Below, piece by piece: positions 8,230-16,845 of a stretch of DNA of 49,330 nt. The notes beneath the pieces are model-generated. The model saw only the letters and a program-made list of their open reading frames with translations, was not told where the DNA came from and made no database searches. A program made the translations under genes and the position numbers. Source of the stretch: Tannerella sp. (GTDB taxonomy: Bacteria > Bacteroidota > Bacteroidia > Bacteroidales > Tannerellaceae). Numbering within the stretch: the first letter of the stretch is position 1; every line of letters starts with the position of its first letter. The DNA is taken from positions 1-49,330 of the forward strand of contig NZ_JAUMYS010000012.1 in the NCBI RefSeq assembly GCF_030528505.1, given 5' to 3'.

Positions 8230-8949
8230 ATGAAAAGGGTGCTTCTCTTGTTGCTCGGTACGATCTGCTTCGGTGAGATGGTAGCACATCCGCTTGTCAA
8301 ACAGGAAGATAAAAGATTTAATCTGGGTTTGAAAGTCGGGCTGAAAGCGATGCAAACGGATATCTCATCGATCGATCTGGATGGCGTCATGCTCGAAGAG
8401 ATTCATTTGAAGCACAGTGTCGGTTATACGGCTGGTTTTTTTGTGCGTGTCAATGTGGATCGTTTTTTTGTTCAGCCATCGGCGTCGTGGAACTACTCGA
8501 AAGGAGACATCTCGTTCGATGTAATCCGTCCCGCTTCGGCACAGACGAACGAAGGAGCGATGGAATTTCCGCAATCGATGACGATGCAGGTGCAATCGCT
8601 TGAAGTACCGGTGGTGATCGGCTACCATCTGATTAAACAAAATCCTTATATTTTAAGTGTAATCGGGGGAGGCAAACTGAAGTATAACTACGACGTACGT
8701 TTTACGCCGAACGGGTCGCATACTTCTTTCTCATATAAGGGAGATACGTCGCCTTATCATTGGGCTGTCTATACGGCAGTGGAAGTCGTGATCGGTAAAC
8801 TGGTATTTGATATCGGCTATGAATACGGATTAAGGCAGCTGCATTCCGATTTTGAACCTTTTTCGTATGATCGGAATTCGCCCGCTTCGTCGATGCGTAT
8901 GAGTAAATATTTGAGTGGCCTGAGCATGTCTGTCGGTATCCTGTTCTGA
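8230..8949 (+). CDS. Outer-membrane beta-barrel protein (PorT-like family)
   Basis: 239 residues with an N-terminal signal peptide (MKRVLLLLLGTICFG, cleavage probably near MVAH). The rest alternates polar and hydrophobic residues, as in a small outer-membrane barrel (OMP_b-brl_2 type): FNLGLKVGLKA, YTAGFFVRVNVDRFFVQPSASW, VVIGYHLI, KLVFDIGYEYGLRQL. It ends in SGLSMSVGILF, a typical barrel-closing strand. PorT of the type IX secretion system belongs to the same broad fold family, but I cannot tell whether this is PorT itself. It begins 4 bp after the flavin reductase stop and converges on tamB. Confidence 0.8.
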   Translation: MKRVLLLLLGTICFGEMVAHPLVKQEDKRFNLGLKVGLKAMQTDISSIDLDGVMLEEIHLKHSVGYTAGFFVRVNVDRFFVQPSASWNYSKGDISFDVIRPASAQTNEGAMEFPQSMTMQVQSLEVPVVIGYHLIKQNPYILSVIGGGKLKYNYDVRFTPNGSHTSFSYKGDTSPYHWAVYTAVEVVIGKLVFDIGYEYGLRQLHSDFEPFSYDRNSPASSMRMSKYLSGLSMSVGILF

Positions 8950-8982
8950 AGAACAAACGAACGACGTTGGTGGTCTATCGTG

Positions 8983-11900
8983 TCAGTTTGCCGTGCGCTC
9001 CTTTCTTCTCCGGAAAATTTCCGAAAGCGTAGAAAAGTCCTTGTGAAACATCAGTCCGACCCCTTGTCGGGTAGGCGATTTGAGGTTGTACCGGTAATAC
9101 ATGTCGTTGGCATGGCTATAGGCTTTCAGACGGATTTCGCCCGAAGGCGTCAGTTTATACTCCAGATCGAACTCTCCGACGAACGCGTTACGCTGGATAT
9201 AATTGTCGCGATAGCCGAAGTTGCCGTTGAACAGCAGGCGATTATTTAGTAGCTGACTTGACAGGAGCATCTCGAACTCGGTATCGCTGATACCGTCCTG
9301 ACGCGAGCGGAAGTTCGTTCCAATCTGCACCTTATCCGTCAGGCTGTTCAGGATGCCGGAGAGCTGCGACGACAAAGCCGAAGAGGCCATGGCGCCGAAC
9401 TCATTCGATCGATACGCATTTTTCGAGTAGTCCGGCGTATAAAATTTGTTGAGTACAAGTAGGTAGACGATTTGCCGCGTCATCATATCTTCCGTGCCGA
9501 TGAACGAACGCACTTGCCGCGCCAGCTCATGACTTGAATTCGGAAACTCCATATCGAACGAGATCGTCGGGTTTTGCAGCCGTCCGTTCAGTTTTAGCAG
9601 GCAGTTGACGGGGATGTTACGTTGAATGCCGTTTTCTATCGCCAATCGTTCATCCAAATCTTCGATGTTGGCTTTTACGTTATAGCTTGCATCCAGATTG
9701 AGTAGGGCATTGAGCGGGTCGCCACGAAAATCGATGCGACTTCCTTCTCTGATCTTAAATTCTTTGCGGATTAATTGCTGCAGACTGAAATTGTAGTTTC
9801 CCTCACGGATGGTATATCCTCCGTACATGGCCACGTTCGTGCTTGTGCCGTATTGGATTTGCAGATTACCGTTTCCGTCGCCTTTAATTTTGTCTCCGCT
9901 GACGGGGTCGATAATCAGCTCCAGCTTGGCGTCTGGAGTTACGTCGGCAACGATGTTGATGCGAATTTCTGTTCCTTCGTCCTCATCGGTCGCCTGTGCG
10001 GTTGCTTGGGGAATCGTACGGTCTTTTATGGTCGTACGGTCTTTAAAGCGGATAAAGTCGTACTCTTCGGCCGATGATCCGTTGGCAAAGTTGAAGCCGA
10101 CGGTCGTATTGCGGTCACTTCGCATGTTCGCATTGATATGGATAAGTCGTTCCGTCCCTCTGATACTGGCATTTCCTGTTCCGTGCAATGTGCCGTAGAT
10201 GGTGGGGTTTATCCTTTCCGGAGCATCGTATAGCAACAACTTCTCCGCCTTGATGTCGGCTGAAAAACCGAAATCTTCGAGGTGCTGGTGCTGCACGGTA
10301 AAGTCGACCGCCCCTTTATTGCCATGCTTATCCTGAATCACAATATTCCGGCCCTCGATGGAGGTGGGAGTCAGAAAAACCGAATCGGAGAAAGCATATA
10401 CCGTATGGAGAAAATCGACGCCGATACGGCCGTTTCGGATCAGCGCCTTCCCTTCGAACGATAGCTCGGAGAAAGGCCCGTACAAATGCAGATTGCCATA
10501 GCAGCTGCCTTCGAATGTTTGGGTGAAGGAACTAAGATATGGCCGCAACAGGCCGATATCCAAGTCTTTCGCGTCGAAATAGAGGGAGAGCCCTTCTTTC
10601 TCGCCTACCGGATAAATGTATCCGTTTACGTCGGTCCATGTGGAGCGATCTTTGTAGATGGTGCCCAGCAGCAGGATGCCGTTTTGATCGTTATCCCACT
10701 CGCTGAACAGGTTCAGTCGCCCTTGTACGACCTGGTTAAACGAGAAATCCTGCACCTCTAAGTTGGTATTGATGATACGACTTCCGTAAAGGTCGTTGAG
10801 GCGGACGGTTCCGGTCGCTCTTCCTCCGAATTGCAGGGCGGGGATGTTGACAATGTCGAAGATATAGCTCAATTCAATGTCGTTCAAATCGAGTGTAAGC
10901 GTTTCCTGAGGCTTGCCGGAAGAGATTGTTCCGTTGATGCGGAGGTATTGATCGCCTTTAGACAGGTGGATGTTGTCAACGAATATCTTTTCTTTATCGA
11001 TCGTGATGGAGGCCGGTTGGATATGCCAAGTCGAATCTTTGACGATGACTCTGTTGGGTTCGATCGAAATGTTTGAAAGCAACCTTTTCTTTCCGTTCTC
11101 TTCGGTGATGGAGAATTGCGTGGAGGAGGAGAGGGCGATTTTAACTCCGTCTTTCCGGTTGTTTTCCAGTGTGAGCGAAGTCCTCAATCGGTCGTCGGCC
11201 GCATCGGCCTGGATGTGTATCTGATTTTGAGAACCTTTCTGTTGCAATTGAGTCGCTTTGATATCTGCCTGCATAGAGCCGTTGGGATTGCTTAATGCGA
11301 CGGAACCATTTTCAAAGACCGAACGGGCGACTGTGAACCGGGGCAATGAAGCATCCAGATGAAACCGGCCACTTGGGTTGTCGTAGTGCCCGAAGATGCG
11401 TGACGGAGCCAGCAACGCGGCCGGGAGCTTCAGTGTTTTAGAGAGTCGTTCGGTATTTTCGATGTTGATCATGAACGAGTAACTGTTCTCTCCGATCGGG
11501 ATGTCGGGAGGGAAGGCCGTGCTCAGTGAGGGAAGATAGGGACGAACGAGGTTGAGTAACGAGGGGAAGAGATGAGAGAAGGAATAAGCGCCGGATACTT
11601 CGCCGTTCAATATATCCGAAGCAACCGTCAGTCTGCGGTCTGACGATCTTCCCGCGGCATGGATGTATGCTGTATTCAGAAAGAAACTGTCCGAACGGGT
11701 TAGGAAGGAAAGGTTATCGATGGTAATCTGTCCTTGGAAATTATCGATATGGTTACCGGTGATGTTGCTGTTTACTTGGAACGAAAGTTCCGGTGAATCG
11801 TATTTTTCGGTGAGGTTCAGCTTGTCCGGACGGAAATGTTCCAACGTGGCGGAGAAGTTGAATTCCGACTGTTCTCCGTTGTTGTTGAAAAGTCCTTCGG

Positions 11901-13410
11901 CATGAAGTTTTCCGTTCGGGTCGTCGATGCGAATGGTTCCGTTGAATGCTTTCGGGCCGAAACCGCCGGAAAGTAAAATCTTTTCGTAGGTATATTTTGC
12001 GTATTCGAACCGGTCGATTTTGGCCTGGACGGTGCCCGAAAACCCTCCGTTGGCCGGTTTGGATGCATCCAACTCCGCATTGAATCGCACTTTTCCATAC
12101 GGATTGTTCTCGTTGAACAGCGGTGCGAGATCCAATTCGGACGATGCGATTTTGCCTTTCAGATATGTCGCAGAGGGTTGCTCCCGTCGCCGGCCGATGA
12201 GCATATCCATCTCAAGCGAGCCGATGTCGGAAGACAGTTTTCCGAAAGCCACCAGCTGGTCGATGAATCCGGATATTTCTCCGGTGAAGTGGATCATTCC
12301 GAGTTGATTAATGGGCGCGGGAAGCGAGACGGTCGTTTCTTGGAAGTTATTGATGATTCTGCCTAAGCTTTCGGATGCCAGTTGTAAGGAGCTTACCTGT
12401 CCGAATAAATAACTTTTTTCCGGATGCCAGATGCTTTTCAGGTTCATCTGTGCTTTTAGCGACAATGTACGGCCTTGTCTTACCGTCAAGTCACGAACGG
12501 TCAGATTGTCGATTGTACCTGATGCGGAGGCCGATAGTTGAAACGGTTCCGATGCGTTTTGAAAGGCCGGTACAAATGCCGAAAGATCTTTGAGCTGGAT
12601 ACGGGAAGGCGCGATTTGTAGTTCTACCGGGGCGTCTGTCTGTCCTTTCAGCAGTCTGTCGATGCTGCTCCGGACGGAAGCTTTTGGAATATCTAATTGG
12701 GTTTGTGGCAGCTGTACCTTTAGCTCTCGGAGGGTAACGCTATCCTGACTGCCGGTTACGAAAGCAGACAGTTTGTTGAGCCGCAGACCCGACTGCTCTT
12801 CGAAACTGAGCTTGTGAACCTCGACGGAAAGTTCATGGTTGCGCAAGGCCGGCAAGACAATTTTGCCGTTTATCTCGTCCAGACGGATGTGTCCGGTGCT
12901 GAATCGATTGACCGGATGAGGCATACTGAGCACATCATATTTGAGGCTGCCCCGCCGAATCAGTATGGTTTTGATCTGTAGGTCGATGCTGGTTTTAGGG
13001 AGCGTGTCTTTCGATGCGAAAGCATCGATCACGAATTGCAGGTTTAGAGGACTGTCGGGCGTTTCCCGTTCGATGTTAAGCGAGAAGCCGAACAGGCGGA
13101 CGGTCGTGAAAACCCATTCTCCGTGGAGCAGCGGCCAGATTTTGAATCCGGCCGAGATATGATCGGCCTCAAAGAGCTTCCGTCCGTTTTGATCGTCGAT
13201 GGAAACATCTCCCAGTACGAGACGATTCAACCATTCGATATCGACCTTTCCTACGCTAACGGGCACGTTGAGTCGGGCGGAGAGTGCTTTCTCTGCCTCC
13301 GATGCGATCTTTTCCTGTACCATCGGGATATGCAGCAGCAATGCGGGAAACGCATAGCCGATCCACCCGATGATAAGCGCTGTTATAACGATGTATTTTA
13401 ATGCTTTAAT
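8983..13410 (-). CDS. Translocation/assembly module TamB-like protein
   Basis: A very large AsmA/TamB-type protein that would bridge the inner and outer membranes and serve in outer-membrane protein or lipid transport. Long stretches of beta-strand repeats (QFGGRATGTVRLNDLYGS, LSFEGKALIRNGRIGVDF) fill the middle. The C-terminal TamB domain contains GGYTIREGNYNFSLQ, FRGDPLNALLNLDASYN and FGYRDNYIQRNAFVGEFDLEYKL. The first conventional start in frame is TTG 13341, giving 1452 residues, but the frame stays open upstream to a TAA at 13423-13425. Those codons read KALKYIVITALIIGWIGYAF, a signal-anchor helix expected in TamB, so I extend to an ATT codon at 13410 (1475 residues). The exact start is an inference. 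It is divergent from tsaD. Confidence 0.88.
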   Translation of the reverse strand: MKALKYIVITALIIGWIGYAFPALLLHIPMVQEKIASEAEKALSARLNVPVSVGKVDIEWLNRLVLGDVSIDDQNGRKLFEADHISAGFKIWPLLHGEWVFTTVRLFGFSLNIERETPDSPLNLQFVIDAFASKDTLPKTSIDLQIKTILIRRGSLKYDVLSMPHPVNRFSTGHIRLDEINGKIVLPALRNHELSVEVHKLSFEEQSGLRLNKLSAFVTGSQDSVTLRELKVQLPQTQLDIPKASVRSSIDRLLKGQTDAPVELQIAPSRIQLKDLSAFVPAFQNASEPFQLSASASGTIDNLTVRDLTVRQGRTLSLKAQMNLKSIWHPEKSYLFGQVSSLQLASESLGRIINNFQETTVSLPAPINQLGMIHFTGEISGFIDQLVAFGKLSSDIGSLEMDMLIGRRREQPSATYLKGKIASSELDLAPLFNENNPYGKVRFNAELDASKPANGGFSGTVQAKIDRFEYAKYTYEKILLSGGFGPKAFNGTIRIDDPNGKLHAEGLFNNNGEQSEFNFSATLEHFRPDKLNLTEKYDSPELSFQVNSNITGNHIDNFQGQITIDNLSFLTRSDSFFLNTAYIHAAGRSSDRRLTVASDILNGEVSGAYSFSHLFPSLLNLVRPYLPSLSTAFPPDIPIGENSYSFMINIENTERLSKTLKLPAALLAPSRIFGHYDNPSGRFHLDASLPRFTVARSVFENGSVALSNPNGSMQADIKATQLQQKGSQNQIHIQADAADDRLRTSLTLENNRKDGVKIALSSSTQFSITEENGKKRLLSNISIEPNRVIVKDSTWHIQPASITIDKEKIFVDNIHLSKGDQYLRINGTISSGKPQETLTLDLNDIELSYIFDIVNIPALQFGGRATGTVRLNDLYGSRIINTNLEVQDFSFNQVVQGRLNLFSEWDNDQNGILLLGTIYKDRSTWTDVNGYIYPVGEKEGLSLYFDAKDLDIGLLRPYLSSFTQTFEGSCYGNLHLYGPFSELSFEGKALIRNGRIGVDFLHTVYAFSDSVFLTPTSIEGRNIVIQDKHGNKGAVDFTVQHQHLEDFGFSADIKAEKLLLYDAPERINPTIYGTLHGTGNASIRGTERLIHINANMRSDRNTTVGFNFANGSSAEEYDFIRFKDRTTIKDRTIPQATAQATDEDEGTEIRINIVADVTPDAKLELIIDPVSGDKIKGDGNGNLQIQYGTSTNVAMYGGYTIREGNYNFSLQQLIRKEFKIREGSRIDFRGDPLNALLNLDASYNVKANIEDLDERLAIENGIQRNIPVNCLLKLNGRLQNPTISFDMEFPNSSHELARQVRSFIGTEDMMTRQIVYLLVLNKFYTPDYSKNAYRSNEFGAMASSALSSQLSGILNSLTDKVQIGTNFRSRQDGISDTEFEMLLSSQLLNNRLLFNGNFGYRDNYIQRNAFVGEFDLEYKLTPSGEIRLKAYSHANDMYYRYNLKSPTRQGVGLMFHKDFSTLSEIFRRRKERTAN

Positions 13411-13456
13411 ATCGCTATCTGTTTATATGAACGGCCTGAAAATCAAATTTAACTCA

Positions 13457-13464
13457 CAAAACTA
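13457..13464 (-). promoter_or_regulatory. Promoter -7 element for tamB
   Basis: Complement reads TAGTTTTG. Transcript start predicted near 13450, which is upstream of the proposed ATT start at 13410 and so agrees with the longer reading of TamB. Confidence 0.45.
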
Positions 13465-13532
13465 ATCATTATCGCCATAGATTTTGTTATTTTGTGCCCT
13501 AATTTTCGTTAAGCGAAACCGAAGACTTTAGT

Positions 13533-14561
13533 ATGACAAAAAATAATGTAACGATATTGGGGATTGAATCTTCGTGCGATGATACGTCGTGCGCCGTGAT
13601 CCGTGACGGGGTACTGCTTTCGAATGTGATCGCAGGTCAGGCCGTGCACGAGGCGTATGGAGGTGTGGTGCCGGAGCTTGCATCGCGGGCGCATCAGCAG
13701 AATATTGTGCCGGTCGTTTCGGAAGCGATCAAGCGGGCGGGCATCGACAAGTCGGAATTGAGTGCCATTGCGTTTACCCGCGGGCCGGGCTTGTTAGGCT
13801 CATTACTTGTAGGCACTTCTTTTGCCAAGGGGCTGGCCTTGTCGCTGGGGATTCCGATGATTGAGGTCAATCATTTGCAGGCCCATGTACTGGCGCATTT
13901 TATCAAGCAATCTCCCGAAGATCACGATTTTCCGTCATTCCCTTTTATCTGCCTGTTGGTGTCCGGCGGAAATTCACAGATTATCAAGGTAGATGCCTAC
14001 GACCGGATGGAGGTGGTCGGCCAAACCATCGACGATGCAGCCGGAGAAGCGTTCGACAAATGTGCCAAGGTGATGGGACTCGGTTATCCGGGTGGGCCGG
14101 TTGTCAACCGGTTGGCGAATGAGGGCGACCCGAAAGCCTTTGCTTTCAGTAAACCGCATATTCCCGGTTACGATTACAGTTTCAGCGGATTGAAAACATC
14201 GTTTCTCTATACGTTGCGCGATGAGCTGAAAACGAATCCTGATTTTATCGAACAACGGAAAGCCGACCTCTGCGCTTCGCTTCAGGCTACGGTCATTGAC
14301 ATTCTGATGAACAAATTGCGGAAAGCCGTTGAAGATTTCGGCATTCATGAGGTTGCCGTTGCCGGAGGGGTTTCAGCGAACTCCGGTCTGCGCGATGCGT
14401 TTCATGACCATGCCCGTCGGTTCGGTTGGAAGATTTTTTTGCCTCCGAACGCTTTTACGACCGATAATGCCGCGATGGTGGCCATGACCGGCTATTTTAA
14501 ATACTTAGACCGGATCTTTTGTCCGATGGATGCAACGCCGTTCGCTCGGGTAGAATTATAG
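13533..14561 (+). CDS. tsaD: tRNA N6-threonylcarbamoyladenosine synthase subunit TsaD
   Basis: 342 residues. It transfers the threonylcarbamoyl group to A37 of tRNAs reading ANN codons, together with TsaB, TsaC and TsaE. The ASKHA fold begins ILGIESSCDDTSCAVI. GGVVPELASRAH is the family signature, His114 and His118 in NHLQAHVLAHF are the metal ligands, and VSGGNSQI and TTDNAAMVAM complete the active site. It starts a rightward run with cinA (34-bp gap), metA and the U32 gene, divergent from tamB, an arrangement I recall as common in Bacteroidota. Confidence 0.97.
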   Translation: MTKNNVTILGIESSCDDTSCAVIRDGVLLSNVIAGQAVHEAYGGVVPELASRAHQQNIVPVVSEAIKRAGIDKSELSAIAFTRGPGLLGSLLVGTSFAKGLALSLGIPMIEVNHLQAHVLAHFIKQSPEDHDFPSFPFICLLVSGGNSQIIKVDAYDRMEVVGQTIDDAAGEAFDKCAKVMGLGYPGGPVVNRLANEGDPKAFAFSKPHIPGYDYSFSGLKTSFLYTLRDELKTNPDFIEQRKADLCASLQATVIDILMNKLRKAVEDFGIHEVAVAGGVSANSGLRDAFHDHARRFGWKIFLPPNAFTTDNAAMVAMTGYFKYLDRIFCPMDATPFARVEL

Positions 14562-14595
14562 CCAGCGAAGCGAAAACGCTCAATCGTAAAAGAAC

Positions 14596-15846
14596 ATGAC
14601 TGTAGAGATTATAACGATCGGAGACGAGCTGCTTATCGGGCAGGTGGTAGACACGAATTCGGCATGGATGGGTTCGCTCTTGAATGATAACGGTTTCGAG
14701 GTAGTACATAAGACGGTTACTGGCGATAGGGAAGAGGATATCGTATCAGCCGTTAACGCGGCAGGAGGTCGTGCCGATGTGATTTTGATTACCGGAGGAT
14801 TAGGGCCTACCAAAGACGATGTGACACTGCATGCTTTATGTGCCTGTTTCGACACGTCGTTACGTTTCTCGGAAGAGGTATATGCGCATATCGAGCAGCT
14901 TTTCTCGCGCCGCAAGCTGGTGATGAACGAGCTGACCCGTAATCAGGCCATGGTGCCCGACAAAGCGACTGTGATTCGGAACGAAGCGGGAACGGCTCCC
15001 TGCACCTGGTTCGAGCGTGACGGCAAAGTCTTTGTATCGATGCCCGGTGTTCCGGCCGAGATGAAGTGGTTGATGACGCATGAAGTCATACCCCGTCTGA
15101 AGAAGAGATTCCGTCAGGATTTGTATATCAAGCATGATACGTGTTGGGTAACGGGGTATACCGAGTCGGCTTTGGCGATCGAACTGTCCGATTTTGAGCA
15201 GAACCTGCCTTCGTTCGTGAAACTTGCTTATTTGCCGCAGGCCGGTATGATCCGTTTGCGGTTGTCGGCATACAGCCGGACACCGGAAGAAGCGGAAACG
15301 ACGCTTGCGGCTTTGCGGAAAGAGCTGGGACAGATGTTGCACGGACATATCCAGCCGGAAGGCGATAAGGAGCCGGAGGTGCTCGTCGGTGAGCGGTTAC
15401 GTGCGCGAGGACAGACGGTCGGAACGGCCGAGAGCTGTACCGGCGGAGCCATTGCTGCGGCGCTAACGTCTGTGGCCGGCAGTTCGGACTACTATGTGGG
15501 CAGTGTGGTGTCGTACTCGAACGCGTTGAAGCATAGGCTGCTGCATGTATCCGAAACGGATTTGGTACGGTACGGCGCGGTGAGCCGGCCGGTGGTCGAG
15601 CAGATGGCACGCGGAGCCTTGCAGGTTTTGGGCTGCGACTATGCGGTGGCTACTTCCGGCATCGCAGGGCCGGGAGGCGGTACGGCAGAGAAGCCTGTCG
15701 GAACGGTATGGATCGCCGTGGCTCACGGAAACGATGTCGTTTCCAACGAATTTCGTTTCTCATCCGTTCGCGAGCAAAATATCCGCCGTGCGGTGAACAT
15801 GTCGTTAATCATGCTGTTGAACACGATGAAACATCATACCCCGTAA
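14596..15846 (+). CDS. cinA: CinA family nicotinamide-nucleotide amidohydrolase
   Basis: 416 residues, the full two-domain form. The N-terminal MoaB/Mog-like domain (about 1-170) starts VEIITIGDELLIGQVVDTNS and has LITGGLGPTKDD; in the family it acts as an ADP-ribose pyrophosphatase. The C-terminal PncC domain (about 255-416) has the amidase signature GTAESCTGGAIAAALT and YAVATSGIAGPGGGTAEKP, with the Ser of AESCTGG as nucleophile. PncC deamidates nicotinamide mononucleotide in pyridine-nucleotide recycling. The older name is competence/damage-inducible protein A. Confidence 0.95.
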   Translation: MTVEIITIGDELLIGQVVDTNSAWMGSLLNDNGFEVVHKTVTGDREEDIVSAVNAAGGRADVILITGGLGPTKDDVTLHALCACFDTSLRFSEEVYAHIEQLFSRRKLVMNELTRNQAMVPDKATVIRNEAGTAPCTWFERDGKVFVSMPGVPAEMKWLMTHEVIPRLKKRFRQDLYIKHDTCWVTGYTESALAIELSDFEQNLPSFVKLAYLPQAGMIRLRLSAYSRTPEEAETTLAALRKELGQMLHGHIQPEGDKEPEVLVGERLRARGQTVGTAESCTGGAIAAALTSVAGSSDYYVGSVVSYSNALKHRLLHVSETDLVRYGAVSRPVVEQMARGALQVLGCDYAVATSGIAGPGGGTAEKPVGTVWIAVAHGNDVVSNEFRFSSVREQNIRRAVNMSLIMLLNTMKHHTP

Positions 15847-15897
15847 CCGGCCGACGGGAATCGATCTACTTGTTTATATAACTCATTTACTTAGGTT

Positions 15898-16845
15898 ATG
15901 CCATTAAACTTACCTTCTAAATTGCCGGCTATTGAGCTGTTGAAGAAAGAACATATTTTTGTGATGGATTCGTTGCGTGCAACGATGCAGGATATCCGTC
16001 CGTTGCGCGTCGTCATACTCAACCTCATGCCGTTGAAGATTACGACGGAAACCGATCTTGTGCGCCTGCTCAGCAATTCGCCTTTGCAGGTCGAACTGGA
16101 GCTTATGAAGATCAAGGGACACACCCCGAAACATACGCCGATCGAGCACATGCGCGAGTTTTATCAAGATTTCGATGAGATGCGCGACCATTTTTACGAC
16201 GGGATGATTATCACCGGCGCTCCTGTCGAGCAGATGCCTTTCGATGCGGTTACTTACTGGGAAGAGTTGACACAGATTCTCGAATGGGCGCGTACGCATG
16301 TCACCTCCACCCTGTATATTTGCTGGGCGGCGCAGGCGGCCTTGTATCATTTCTACGGTATTCCCAAACATGACTTGCCCGCGAAGCAATTCGGTATCTT
16401 CCGCCATACGGTGAATGCCCCGCACCTCTCCATTTTCCGGGGCTTCGACGATGAGTTTTACGTGCCTCACAGTCGCCACACGGAAGTGCGACGCGAAGAT
16501 ATCAGTCGGGTGCCGGCTTTGAAAATTCTTTCGGAAAGCGAGGAGGCCGGCGTTTACATGATGATGTCGCGCGGGGGGCGCGAGTTCTTCATTACCGGTC
16601 ATTCGGAGTATGCTCCCGATACGCTCGACGGGGAATATAAGCGCGATGTAGCGAAAGGGCTACCCATTGAAAAGCCTGTCGGTTATTATACGGACGACGA
16701 TCCGTCGAAGCCACCTTTGGTGCGCTGGCGCGGGCATGCGAACCTGCTATTTACGAACTGGCTGAACTACTATGTCTATCAGGAAACTCCTTTTTGCGCT
16801 GCCGACATCAGCCGGCTTGGCGATTTGTCCAGTCCCGATGTCTGA
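15898..16845 (+). CDS. metA: Homoserine O-acyltransferase MetA, predicted acetyl-CoA specific
   Basis: 315 residues. It acylates homoserine in the first committed step of methionine synthesis. The catalytic residues are at the textbook positions: Cys142 in YICWAAQAALYHFYG, His235 and Glu237 in GHSEYAP. Position 111, known to decide acyl-CoA choice, is Glu (GAPVEQMPF) as in the Bacillus cereus enzyme that uses acetyl-CoA; E. coli has Gly. I therefore predict O-acetyl- rather than O-succinylhomoserine as the product. The U32 gene starts immediately after its stop (TGA then ATG), and metH lies convergently beyond. No SAM riboswitch is recognisable in the 51 bp upstream. Confidence 0.95.
   Translation: MPLNLPSKLPAIELLKKEHIFVMDSLRATMQDIRPLRVVILNLMPLKITTETDLVRLLSNSPLQVELELMKIKGHTPKHTPIEHMREFYQDFDEMRDHFYDGMIITGAPVEQMPFDAVTYWEELTQILEWARTHVTSTLYICWAAQAALYHFYGIPKHDLPAKQFGIFRHTVNAPHLSIFRGFDDEFYVPHSRHTEVRREDISRVPALKILSESEEAGVYMMMSRGGREFFITGHSEYAPDTLDGEYKRDVAKGLPIEKPVGYYTDDDPSKPPLVRWRGHANLLFTNWLNYYVYQETPFCAADISRLGDLSSPDV

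Noticed and set aside
8230-8949. Calling the barrel protein PorT of the type IX secretion system
   Set aside because: Only the general small-barrel fold is visible; neighbours are not other por genes.
15847-15897. SAM riboswitch before metA (and before metH at 22358-22400)
   Set aside because: The gaps are too short and show no conserved riboswitch core.
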